NCBI GenBank assembly: GCA_018241725.1
Contig: JAFEDI010000094.1
Location: 1-55,481 of the forward strand
From: Pseudomonadota bacterium
GTDB taxonomy: Bacteria; Pseudomonadota; Gammaproteobacteria; Burkholderiales; Rhodocyclaceae
Direction: 5' to 3'
DNA length: 55,481 nucleotides
Positions 44,149 to 51,635 of the stretch are shown one piece after another. Every line of letters begins with the position of its first letter. The first letter of the stretch is position 1. The notes beneath the pieces were generated by a model. That model saw only the letters and a program-made list of their open reading frames with translations. It ran no database searches and was not told the DNA's origin. Made by a program: the position numbers and the translations under genes.

Positions 44149-44673
44149 TCAGGCGGCGCGCGGAACGCGGCGGAACAGGGGTTCAGGCTGGTCGATGGCG
44201 GCCTGGTAGGGCGTCGAGAAGTCTTTCAGGCTGGTCAGCGCTTCTTCAAGCTGGGTGTCGCTGTACTTGCCGGCCTTCGGCTGGATGGCATCGAAGCCGC
44301 AGCGCTGCATGAAGAAGAACTGGTCGCGCAGCACCTCGCCGATGGCGCGGATCTCGCCCTTGAAGCCGTAGCGGCTGCGCAGCAGCGCGGCGGCGGAGTA
44401 GGCGCGGCCGTCGGTGAACTTGGGGAAGTTCAGCGCGATGGCGGAGATGCTGTCCAGGTTGCCGTCCAGCTCCTCAACGTTCTCGTTGCTGTCCAGCCAC
44501 ACGCCGAGGCCGGCGCGGCCGGAAAGGGCGCCGCGGTGGGCCTGCCACACGGCCAGGGGCACGAACAGCGGGCCGTCGGGCAGGGTCAGCGCCTCGGGGC
44601 CCTGGCCTTCGTCGAGAACCAGGAATTGCGCGGCGTCGTCGATCACGCGGCCATTCTTGATGAGCTTAGGCAT
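44149..44673 (-). CDS. DUF934 family protein of sulfite reduction clusters
   Basis: The 174-residue soluble protein matches the DUF934 family, commonly found beside cysI in betaproteobacteria and pseudomonads. Recognisable parts are LPDGPLFVPLAVWQ, GVWLDSNENVEELDGNLDSISAIALNFPKFTDGRAYSAAALLR and GEIRAIGEVLRDQFFFMQRCGFDAI. Its biochemical role is unknown. A part in sulfite reductase function is inferred from constant proximity. The ATG at 44673 overlaps the end of cysI by eight bases, so translation is probably coupled. Confidence 0.88.
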   Translation of the reverse strand: MPKLIKNGRVIDDAAQFLVLDEGQGPEALTLPDGPLFVPLAVWQAHRGALSGRAGLGVWLDSNENVEELDGNLDSISAIALNFPKFTDGRAYSAAALLRSRYGFKGEIRAIGEVLRDQFFFMQRCGFDAIQPKAGKYSDTQLEEALTSLKDFSTPYQAAIDQPEPLFRRVPRAA

Positions 44674-46348
44674 GTTGCTTCCTTTCCTTGAGTGCGGCTT
44701 CGCCATACACGCCGAGCTTGAAGGGGTCGAGGCCGGTGCGGCGGACGGTGTCGATGAAGCGCTCGCCGTTCTGGCGCTGGGCCCGGTAGACGTCGATGAT
44801 CTTGCTGATCACATCGGGCATTTCGGCGGCGGCGAACGAGCGGCCGATCACCTTGCCGATGCTGGTGTCGTTGCCCTGGCTGCCGCCGAGGCTGACCTGG
44901 TACCACTCCTCGCCGTTCTTGTCGACGCCGAGGATGCCGATGTGGCCGACGTGATGGTGGCCGCAGGAGTTCATGCAGCCGGAGATGTTGAGCTCGATGT
45001 CGCCGATGTCGTAGAGGTAGTCCAGGTCGTCGAAACGGGCCTGGATCGCATTGGCGATGGGGATCGACTTGGCGTTGGCGAGCGCGCAGAAGTCGCCGCC
45101 CGGGCAGCAGATGATGTCGGTCAGCAGGCCGAAGGTCGGCGTCGCCAGGCCGGTGGCACGAGCCTTCTCCCACAGCGCGAAGAGGTCGGCCTGCTTGACG
45201 TCGGCCAGCACCAGGTTCTGCTCGTGGGTGGCGCGCACTTCGCCGAAGCTGTAGGCGTCGGCCCATTCGGCAACCAGGTCGAGCTGCTCGGCGGTGATGT
45301 CGCCGGGAGCGGTGGTCGGGTTTTTCAGGGACAGCACCACGATCGCGTAGCCGGGCACCTTGTGGGCCAGCACGTTGCGGCGGGCCCAGGCGGCGAAGGC
45401 GGTGTTGGCGGCGCGCTGGCCGGCGTAGCCGGCGTCCTCGCCCGGCAGCGTTTCATAGGCGGGCGTGGTGAAGTGGGCGGCGACGCGGGCCACTTCGGCT
45501 TCCGTCAGGGTGTTGGCGCCATCCTTGCCGAAGGCCCATTCCTCCTCGACCTGACGCTTGAACTCGGCGACGCCGAGGGCCTTGACGAGGATCTTGATGC
45601 GCGCCTTGTAGAGGTTGTCGCGGCGGCCGTAGCGGTTATAGACCCGCAGGATCGCCTCGTTGTAGGTGATGATGTGCTGCCAGGGCACGAAATCGCTGAT
45701 TTCCTCACCGATGATCGGGGTGCGGCCCATGCCGCCGCCGACCAGCACGCGGAAGCCGATCTCGCCGGCCGCATTGCGCTTCAGCTCGAGGCCGATGTCG
45801 TGGCACTGGATGACCGCGCGATCCTGCTCGGCGCCATTCACGGCGATCTTGAACTTGCGCGGCAGGAAGGCGAATTCCGGATGGAAGGTGCTCCACTGGC
45901 GCAGCACCTCGCACCACGGGCGCGGGTCCAGGTACTCGTCACCGGCCACGCCGGCGAAGGGGTCGGAGGTGATGTTGCGGATGCACGCGCCGGAGGTCTG
46001 GATGGCGTGCATCTGGACCTGGGCCAACTCGCCGAGGATCTCGGGCACCACCTTCAGTTCGGGCCAGTTGAACTGCACGTTCTGGCGCGTGGTGATGTGG
46101 GCGTAGCCCTTGTCGTAACTGCGGGCGATGTGGGCGAGCTTGCGGACCTGCGTGGACGACAGCAGGCCGTAGGGCACGGCGATCCGCAGCATCGGTGCGT
46201 GGCGCTGGATGTACAGGCCGTTCTGCAGGCGCAGCGGGCGGAACTCGTCGTCGGTCAGCTCACCGGCCAGATAACGCCGGGTCTGGTCGCGGAACTGGGC
46301 GACGCGCTCGTCGACGATCTTCTGGTCGTAGGGGTCGTAACGGTACAT
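44666..46348 (-). CDS. cysI: CysI-type sulfite reductase hemoprotein
   Basis: The 560-residue enzyme reduces sulfite to sulfide at a siroheme coupled to a [4Fe-4S] cluster. The cluster ligands are in ICCPGGDFCALANAKSIPIA (near residue 414) and ELNISGCMNSCGHHHVGHIGI (near residue 455). Two ferredoxin-like half domains and the two nitrite/sulfite reductase repeats are visible (GLLSSTQVRKLAHIARSY at the start). No cysJ flavoprotein gene lies in the cluster, so the electron donor is probably a ferredoxin or another protein. Confidence 0.94.
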   Translation of the reverse strand: MYRYDPYDQKIVDERVAQFRDQTRRYLAGELTDDEFRPLRLQNGLYIQRHAPMLRIAVPYGLLSSTQVRKLAHIARSYDKGYAHITTRQNVQFNWPELKVVPEILGELAQVQMHAIQTSGACIRNITSDPFAGVAGDEYLDPRPWCEVLRQWSTFHPEFAFLPRKFKIAVNGAEQDRAVIQCHDIGLELKRNAAGEIGFRVLVGGGMGRTPIIGEEISDFVPWQHIITYNEAILRVYNRYGRRDNLYKARIKILVKALGVAEFKRQVEEEWAFGKDGANTLTEAEVARVAAHFTTPAYETLPGEDAGYAGQRAANTAFAAWARRNVLAHKVPGYAIVVLSLKNPTTAPGDITAEQLDLVAEWADAYSFGEVRATHEQNLVLADVKQADLFALWEKARATGLATPTFGLLTDIICCPGGDFCALANAKSIPIANAIQARFDDLDYLYDIGDIELNISGCMNSCGHHHVGHIGILGVDKNGEEWYQVSLGGSQGNDTSIGKVIGRSFAAAEMPDVISKIIDVYRAQRQNGERFIDTVRRTGLDPFKLGVYGEAALKERKQHA

Positions 46349-46378
46349 TTCGTTTTCCTGGTTTATTCGTAAGCCCGG

Positions 46379-47158
46379 TCAGGCCGCAATCAACTTGCTG
46401 CCCACCAAGACCAGCATGGTTGCCAGAATCGGACGCAGCACCCGGTCGGGGACGCGGGTGGAAATGTGGCTGCCCAGCCAGATGCCCGGCAGGGAGCCGA
46501 TCAGCAGGCTGCCCAGCAAGGCCCAGTCGACGCTGCCGAGGAACCAGTGGCCGATGCCGGCCACCAGCGTCAGGGGCACCGCGTGGGCGATGTCGCTGCC
46601 GACGATGCGCAAGGTCGCCAGCCGCGGGTACAAAAAGAACAGGGCGCTGACGCCCAGGGCGCCGGCACCCACCGACGAGATCGAAACCAGTACGCCCAAC
46701 ACGGCACCGGTCAGGATCGTCAGCAGCTTGGTGCGCTGCGGATTTTCCTGGCCGCCGGAGTGCTGCAGCGCATAGGCCTGGATCTGCTTGCGAAACACGA
46801 TCGCCACCGCCGTGAGGAGCAGCGCGACACCCAGCGAAACCTTGATCAGGCTGCCGGCGCCGCCGATGCCGCCGGGAGCGAAATAGCCCACCAGCACCAG
46901 GGTGATCGTCGAGGCGGGGATGCTACCCGTGGCCAGGCGGCGCGTCACCGTCCAGTCCACCGTGCCCTTCATGCCGTGGGCGACGGTTCCGGTGGCCTTG
47001 GTGATGGCGGCGTAGAGCAGGTCGGTCCCGACGGCCACCGACGGGTTGATGCCGAACAGCAGGACGAGCAGTGGCGTCATCAGGGAGCCGCCCCCTACGC
47101 CGGTCAGACCGACGATGGCACCCACGGAGAAGCCGGCAATCGTGTAAGCGATACTCAT
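46379..47158 (-). CDS. TauE/SafE family sulfite/anion exporter
   Basis: The 259-residue membrane protein has about eight hydrophobic segments and the two-fold TauE/SafE pattern (FSVGAIVGLTGVGGGSLMTPLLVLLFGINPSVAVGTDLLYAAITK near the start, VSISSVGAGALGVSALFFLYP in the second half). Members move sulfite, sulfoacetate or other organic sulfur compounds. As first gene of the cys operon it may export excess sulfite or import a sulfur source. The direction cannot be told from sequence. It is divergent from the cysB-type regulator. Confidence 0.88.
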   Translation of the reverse strand: MSIAYTIAGFSVGAIVGLTGVGGGSLMTPLLVLLFGINPSVAVGTDLLYAAITKATGTVAHGMKGTVDWTVTRRLATGSIPASTITLVLVGYFAPGGIGGAGSLIKVSLGVALLLTAVAIVFRKQIQAYALQHSGGQENPQRTKLLTILTGAVLGVLVSISSVGAGALGVSALFFLYPRLATLRIVGSDIAHAVPLTLVAGIGHWFLGSVDWALLGSLLIGSLPGIWLGSHISTRVPDRVLRPILATMLVLVGSKLIAA

Positions 47159-47222
47159 GATAAGCCCAAATTCCTTGTGCGGCGCATCGTAGAACGTGTT
47201 TTTAGAGCAAAGAAGGTGTTTC

Positions 47223-47250
47223 AGGTTAAACCTTTAGAACTTATAGTTCT
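47223..47250. promoter_or_regulatory. Twin inverted repeats in the tauE/cysB divergent promoter region
   Basis: Two palindromes stand in the 134-base AT-rich gap between the divergent genes: AGGTT-A-AACCT at 47223-47233 and AGAACT-TAT-AGTTCT at 47236-47250. A run of ATTATTCTAT follows. LysR-type regulators such as CysB usually bind their own divergent promoter, so these are candidate operators. No standard promoter boxes are clear enough to call. Confidence 0.5.
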
Positions 47251-47292
47251 ATTATTCTATTTCGCGGTTCTTCCCCAGGGGGCGGTGCGTCG

Positions 47293-48234
47293 ATGAACAT
47301 CCAGCAGTTGCGCTATGTATTCGAAGTGGCCCGCCATGGCCTCAACGTGTCGGAGGCCGCTGAGGCACTGTTTACGTCCCAGCCAGGCGTGTCCAAGCAG
47401 ATCCGCGTGCTGGAGGAGGAGTTGGGCGTGGAGATCTTCGTGCGCCACGGCAAGCGCCTGGTGGACATCACGGAACCCGGCAAGCAGGTGCTGACCATCG
47501 TCGGGCGCATTCTCCAGGAAGTGGACAACCTGCGCGAAGTCGGTGCGGAGTTCAGCAACGAGGCGAGCGGCAGTTTGTCGATCGCCTTTACACATACCCA
47601 GGCCCGCTATGCGCTGCCGAAAGTGGTGCAGGCCTTCATGGCGCGTTACCCCAACGTGCGCCTGTCCTTCCACCAGGGCAATCCGCGCCAGGTCTGCGAA
47701 TACGTGTTGTCCGGCGTGGCCGACATCGCCATCGCCACCGAGGCGATCGCCGAGCACGAGGACATCGTGATGCTGCCCTGTTACCAGTGGAACCGCTGCG
47801 TCGTCGCGCCTCTGCGCCATCCCATCCTGTCCACGCAGCCGCTCACGCTGGAGGCCATCGCCCGCTATCCGCTCGTGACCTACGACTTCGCCTTCACCGG
47901 CCGCAACCGCATCAACGAGGCCTTCACCGGTCGGGGCCTGAAGCCCAACGTGGTGCTCACTGCCATCGATTCTGACGTGATCAAGACCTACGTGGCGATG
48001 GGCCTCGGCGTTGGGATCATCGCCAAAATGGCCTACGATCCGGTGGCGGACAAGGATCTCGGTATGCTCGACGCCGCCCACCTGTTCGCATCGAGCACGA
48101 CGCGCATCGGTCTGCGCAAGAACGCCTGGCTGCGTGGATATATCTACGCCTTCATCGAGTGCTTCGCCCCGCACCTGAGCCGGCGGGTGGTGGATGCGGC
48201 GCTGGCGGGAGGTGGGGAGGATCCGGGTTTGTAG
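47293..48234 (+). CDS. cysB: CysB-type LysR-family regulator of sulfur assimilation
   Basis: The 313-residue regulator has the CysB-specific N-terminal helix-turn-helix (MNIQQLRYVFEVARHGLNVSEAAEALFTSQPGVSKQIRVLEEELG) and a periplasmic-binding-like effector domain (TEAIAEHEDIVMLPCYQWNRCVVAPLRHPI, GVGIIAKMAYDP). In enterobacteria CysB senses N-acetylserine and activates the cys genes. Its position, divergent from the tauE-cysI-DUF934-cysH-cysD-cysN operon, supports the same role. Gammaproteobacterial CysB is slightly longer. Confidence 0.92.
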   Translation: MNIQQLRYVFEVARHGLNVSEAAEALFTSQPGVSKQIRVLEEELGVEIFVRHGKRLVDITEPGKQVLTIVGRILQEVDNLREVGAEFSNEASGSLSIAFTHTQARYALPKVVQAFMARYPNVRLSFHQGNPRQVCEYVLSGVADIAIATEAIAEHEDIVMLPCYQWNRCVVAPLRHPILSTQPLTLEAIARYPLVTYDFAFTGRNRINEAFTGRGLKPNVVLTAIDSDVIKTYVAMGLGVGIIAKMAYDPVADKDLGMLDAAHLFASSTTRIGLRKNAWLRGYIYAFIECFAPHLSRRVVDAALAGGGEDPGL

Positions 48235-48280
48235 GGGCGTTGTCCGTCAACCACCGGCTTGACGGGGCGAGGAAGGCGAA

Positions 48281-48307
48281 AGAGCCGGAGCGGGGCGTTC
48301 CGGCTCT
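48281..48307. terminator. Hairpin terminator between cysB and the PEP-CTERM gene
   Basis: AGAGCCGGA (48281-48289) pairs perfectly with TCCGGCTCT (48299-48307) across a nine-base loop. The T-run is short in both directions. The two flanking genes converge on it. Confidence 0.62.
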
Positions 48308-48333
48308 CTCATGAGGTAGGCGTTGTCTGTCGA

Positions 48334-49500
48334 TCAGGACTGACGCTGTCGACAATAGAGGCCGCCGAGCAGGCCCAGAGCTGCGAGGGCTAGTGTGGTG
48401 GGCTCGGGAACCTGGGTCGTCATTTCCGCGCCGCCCATGATGTATACGTCACCGAAACCGCCGCTGTCGCATTGGGTCGTTTGGCCGGATGACAGGTAGC
48501 CCTGACCGGTGGTGCTGTCGTTGGGGTTCCCGAAACAGCCCATCAGCATGCGCACGGAGATCGTGTCGTAGCCTTGCGCGATGTAGCTTTCCAGGTTGGC
48601 GTTCAACTCGGGGAAGAAGGCCGCGAACTCGGTGGCGTTGGTGCCCTGGGCGTTGTCTATGGTCTGCAGCAGCGGGCCGGTCGCGCCCGTGGCCGTCGGA
48701 CAGGAACCGCCGGCGTTCGGGAAGGTCGTGTTCTGGTAGATACAGATCGTGCCCGACACAGTTTCGAAGTCGCTGGCTGACGGTTGGCTGAAGAAAGTCT
48801 TGTTGCTGGTGAAGCTGTTGTAGGGGGTGTTGCCGGTTTCCTTGAACTCGTAGTTGATGTCCGCCAGGTTGCCGCTGGAGTCGCGTACGGTGATCAGGCT
48901 CCAGATGTTCATCGAGGTCGTCGCGCTTTGCGGCTGGTTGTAGTCGAACATCACCATCAGTTCGTGGCGCTTGCCGTCGGCGGTCGTCAGCGCGTCGCGC
49001 AGCCAGGTGGTGCTGACGTCCCAGGTGCCGAGGTTGTCCTGGGCGGCGGTCAGGTTGTTGTTCGTCGGGTCGGTCATGTTGCCGGCCGCCATTGTTGTGC
49101 CGTTGGCCTTGCCAGTGGCCAGATATTGGTCGCTGCCGGAGTTGGACTTGAAGCCGTTCTCGACGCTGGCAGGGGTCGGGGTGGTGTCGCTGTTGTCGAG
49201 CGCCGCAGCACCGCCGGCCTGGATGACGATGGAGTCCTTCAGCAGGCCTTGGGAGGAAGGTTGCACATAGCCGGGATTCGGGCTCGCGTCCGTCTGGCGG
49301 GTTTCGCTGTACCCGGCCAGCACGTTCAGCCAGGGCAGCGAGCAACTGACCGCATCGCCAAAGTTGCCGCACGCGATCGAACTGCTCCAGTTGATGGCCG
49401 GGCCCTGGTAGATGGCGATCGGACCAGCGCTGGCGGCAGGCGTAAAAAATGCCGAAGCCATGGCGGCTGCAGTCAAAGCACTGATTTTGGCGATTTTCAT
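48334..49500 (-). CDS. PEP-CTERM sorted extracellular protein
   Basis: The 388-residue precursor has a signal peptide (MKIAKISALTAAAMASAFFTPAASA) and a C-terminal sorting signal. That signal is VPEPTTLALAALGLLGGLYCRQRQS, with the VPEP motif, a hydrophobic segment and a basic end as recognised by exosortase. The mature part is rich in serine, threonine, asparagine and alanine, with several cysteines (IACGNFGDAVSC, GTICIYQN, GGSC, MGCFG, TQCDSGGFG) that may pair. Its function is unknown. Such proteins usually go with exopolysaccharide and floc formation. The ATG at 49500 follows a perfect AGGAGG site, and a sigma-54-type promoter lies 62 bases upstream. Confidence 0.93.
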   Translation of the reverse strand: MKIAKISALTAAAMASAFFTPAASAGPIAIYQGPAINWSSSIACGNFGDAVSCSLPWLNVLAGYSETRQTDASPNPGYVQPSSQGLLKDSIVIQAGGAAALDNSDTTPTPASVENGFKSNSGSDQYLATGKANGTTMAAGNMTDPTNNNLTAAQDNLGTWDVSTTWLRDALTTADGKRHELMVMFDYNQPQSATTSMNIWSLITVRDSSGNLADINYEFKETGNTPYNSFTSNKTFFSQPSASDFETVSGTICIYQNTTFPNAGGSCPTATGATGPLLQTIDNAQGTNATEFAAFFPELNANLESYIAQGYDTISVRMLMGCFGNPNDSTTGQGYLSSGQTTQCDSGGFGDVYIMGGAEMTTQVPEPTTLALAALGLLGGLYCRQRQS

Positions 49501-49561
49501 GGCGAACCTCCTAGGTGTTTGAAGAATCGATCCTGTGTTTTTGTGATTCTCGCCAGTATCC

Positions 49562-49577
49562 AGCAGGGAATGTGCCA
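49562..49577 (-). promoter_or_regulatory. Sigma-54 promoter for the PEP-CTERM gene
   Basis: On the minus strand TGGCACA, four bases, then CTGCT keep the invariant GG and GC at sigma-54 spacing (plus coordinates 49577 down to 49562). Transcription would begin near 49550, about 50 bases before the start codon. Regulation of PEP-CTERM genes by RpoN with the PrsK/PrsR pair is known from floc-forming bacteria. Confidence 0.7.
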
Positions 49578-49637
49578 AATTACCTTTGTTTTCGTTAATT
49601 GGTTTTGTTATATGAATTTTTTTGAGAATCGTAGTTT

Positions 49638-49718
49638 TTTGGCATATTGCCAAATTAGGCGATTGTAAAGATTCCTGACACGCCCATAAGGCGAGTCCCT
49701 ATGGAACTACTCCCATAG
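49638..49718. promoter_or_regulatory. Inverted repeats in the PEP-CTERM/antiporter divergent gap
   Basis: The 309-base gap 49501-49809 is AT-rich in its middle part and carries no gene. Besides the sigma-54-type site it contains a perfect 17-bp palindrome TTTGGCA-TAT-TGCCAAA (49638-49654) and a second repeat CTATGG (49699-49704) with CCATAG (49713-49718). The first lies about 75 bases ahead of the sigma-54-type box, the usual place for an enhancer-binding protein. Either could also serve the antiporter promoter. Confidence 0.5.
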
Positions 49719-49809
49719 TTTCTGTCGTATTGTTTCCTTATCCTTCCACGGGCATCCGGGTCTCCGGTTTGTGAGAGACTCGGCATTCCATTGTTGTGCA
49801 TCGAAATCC

Positions 49810-51594
49810 ATGCAATCCCTGACCACTCTTGCCGCCCTGCTGCTGGCCTCCGTGCTGCTCGTTCCCTTCTTCAAGCGGGCTGGGCTGGGCACGGTGCTGG
49901 GCTATCTGGCGGTCGGGGTGTTGATCGGTCCGTTCGGGGTGAAGCTGGTGCGCGACCCGGACAACCTGCTCCACACCGCCGAACTGGGCGTGGTGCTGCT
50001 GCTCTTCGTGATCGGTCTGGAACTCAAGCCCTCGCGGCTGTGGGCCCTGCGGCGCTCGGTGTTCGGCCTGGGGGCGCTGCAACTGTTCGGCGTGGCCGCG
50101 GCGCTGGCCGGCGCCGGGCGCTATCTGGGCCTGTCGTGGCCGGCGGCGACGGTGGTGGGGATCATCCTGGCCTTGTCGTCGACGGCCTTTGTGCTGCCGA
50201 CCCTCGCCGAGCGGCGCGAACTTTCAACCCGTCATGGGCGCGAAGCTTTCGCGATTTTGCTGTTTCAGGATTTATCTGTCATTCCGCTGCTGGCCTTGAT
50301 TCCGCTGTTCGGTACCGGGCGGCCGACGGCGCTGACCCACCCGGCGGTGGGCCTCGGCTTGCTGGCAGTGGTGGCGGTGATCGGCCGGCCGACGCTGGAC
50401 ATGTTGTTCCGCCATGTGGCGCGGGTGAACAGCCGGGAAATGTTCACCGCTGCCGCACTGGCGACGGTGCTGGGCCTGGCGCTGCTGATGCAGGCGGGCG
50501 GCTTGTCCATGTCCCTCGGCGCTTTCGTGGCGGGCGTATTGCTGGCCGACTCCGAATTCCGCCATGAACTGGAAGCGGCCATCGCGCCTTTCCAGGGTTT
50601 GCTGCTGGGCCTGTTCTTCATGGCCGTCGGGATGTCCACCAACATCGAGCTGCTGCTCAAGTTCCCCTGGCAGATCATCCAGCTCACCGCCGGGCTGATC
50701 GTCGTGAAGGGTGTGGTGTTGTTCGTGCTGCGGCGCCTGTTCGGCGGCACGACGGGGGACGCGCGCCTGCTGGCGCTGGCGCTGGCCCAGGGCGGTGAAT
50801 TCGCCTTCGTGCTGTTCGATGCGGCCCAGTCCTTCCGCGTGCTCGGCGAGGTGCAGGCCGACAAGCTGACGCTGGTGGTGGCGATGTCGATGGCCGTGTC
50901 GCCGCTGCTCTTGATGTTTGGCGACTGGCTGGCCAGGTCGGCCAGGAAGAATGAAGTGCCGCGGGACTTCGACGAGATGCCGGCGGAGGGGAGCGAAGTG
51001 GTGATCGCGGGCTTCGGGCGTGTCGGGCAGGTCGTCGGGCGCCTGTTGCTGGCGCGGGGCATCAGCTTCACGGCGCTGGATTCCGATGCTGGCCAGGTGG
51101 ATACCGTGCGCCGTTTTGGCCTCAAGGTTTTCTACGGCGATGCGGCCCACCTGGATCTGCTGCATGCGGCGCAGATCGGCCAGGCCAAGGTCTTCGTGCT
51201 GGCCATCGACGATGTGGAAGCATCGCTGCGTACCGCCGAGCTGGTGCGCAAGCATTTCCCACATGTGCAGATCGTCGCGCGGGCGCGCAACCGCTTCCAT
51301 GCCGGCCGCCTGATGGACCTGGGCATCGAGCGGCAGATCCGTGAGGCGCTGCCGTCCAGCCTGGAAATGGCCAAGTGGACGCTGGAACTGCTCAACGAGC
51401 CGCCGGCGCTGGCCGAGCAGATGGTCAATCGCTTCGCCCGCCACGATGCCGAGGTGCTGGCCCGCCAGCAGGCCATCGGCCACGACGAGCACAAGCTCAT
51501 CCAGTCTTCGATGGAGGCCCGCGAGGAGCTGGCCCAGGTGCTGGAGGAGGCCCGCGTGGCCTTCACCCGCAAGGGGCGCGGCGCCACGTCCTGA
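49810..51594 (+). CDS. Kef-type monovalent cation:proton antiporter (CPA2) with RCK domain
   Basis: The 594-residue protein has an N-terminal membrane domain of about twelve segments (about 1-385), beginning MQSLTTLAALLLASVLLVPFFKRAGLGTVLGYLAVGVLIGP. A cytoplasmic TrkA-N/RCK domain follows (about 398-520), with Rossmann motif VVIAGFGRVGQVVGRLL. The organisation is that of glutathione-gated potassium efflux systems KefB/KefC. The extended glutamate- and glutamine-rich helix of KefC around the pore is not evident, so gating may differ. I chose the ATG at 49810, because upstream residues have no membrane-domain similarity. Confidence 0.91.
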   Translation: MQSLTTLAALLLASVLLVPFFKRAGLGTVLGYLAVGVLIGPFGVKLVRDPDNLLHTAELGVVLLLFVIGLELKPSRLWALRRSVFGLGALQLFGVAAALAGAGRYLGLSWPAATVVGIILALSSTAFVLPTLAERRELSTRHGREAFAILLFQDLSVIPLLALIPLFGTGRPTALTHPAVGLGLLAVVAVIGRPTLDMLFRHVARVNSREMFTAAALATVLGLALLMQAGGLSMSLGAFVAGVLLADSEFRHELEAAIAPFQGLLLGLFFMAVGMSTNIELLLKFPWQIIQLTAGLIVVKGVVLFVLRRLFGGTTGDARLLALALAQGGEFAFVLFDAAQSFRVLGEVQADKLTLVVAMSMAVSPLLLMFGDWLARSARKNEVPRDFDEMPAEGSEVVIAGFGRVGQVVGRLLLARGISFTALDSDAGQVDTVRRFGLKVFYGDAAHLDLLHAAQIGQAKVFVLAIDDVEASLRTAELVRKHFPHVQIVARARNRFHAGRLMDLGIERQIREALPSSLEMAKWTLELLNEPPALAEQMVNRFARHDAEVLARQQAIGHDEHKLIQSSMEAREELAQVLEEARVAFTRKGRGATS

Positions 51595-51635
51595 GCCTGC
51601 GTCGCCCTGCGGGGCGGCGCGGAGGCGCCGACGGG

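Noticed and set aside
41355-44312. A 985-codon open frame on the plus strand antisense to cysN, cysD and cysH
   Set aside because: It is the antisense shadow of well-conserved cys genes. Its translation is a Gly/His/Ala/Val-rich sequence without any motif.
51601-51629. Two small GC-rich hairpins after the antiporter gene as a terminator
   Set aside because: The stems are only five base pairs, and the nearest T-run starts ten bases later inside the repeat array.
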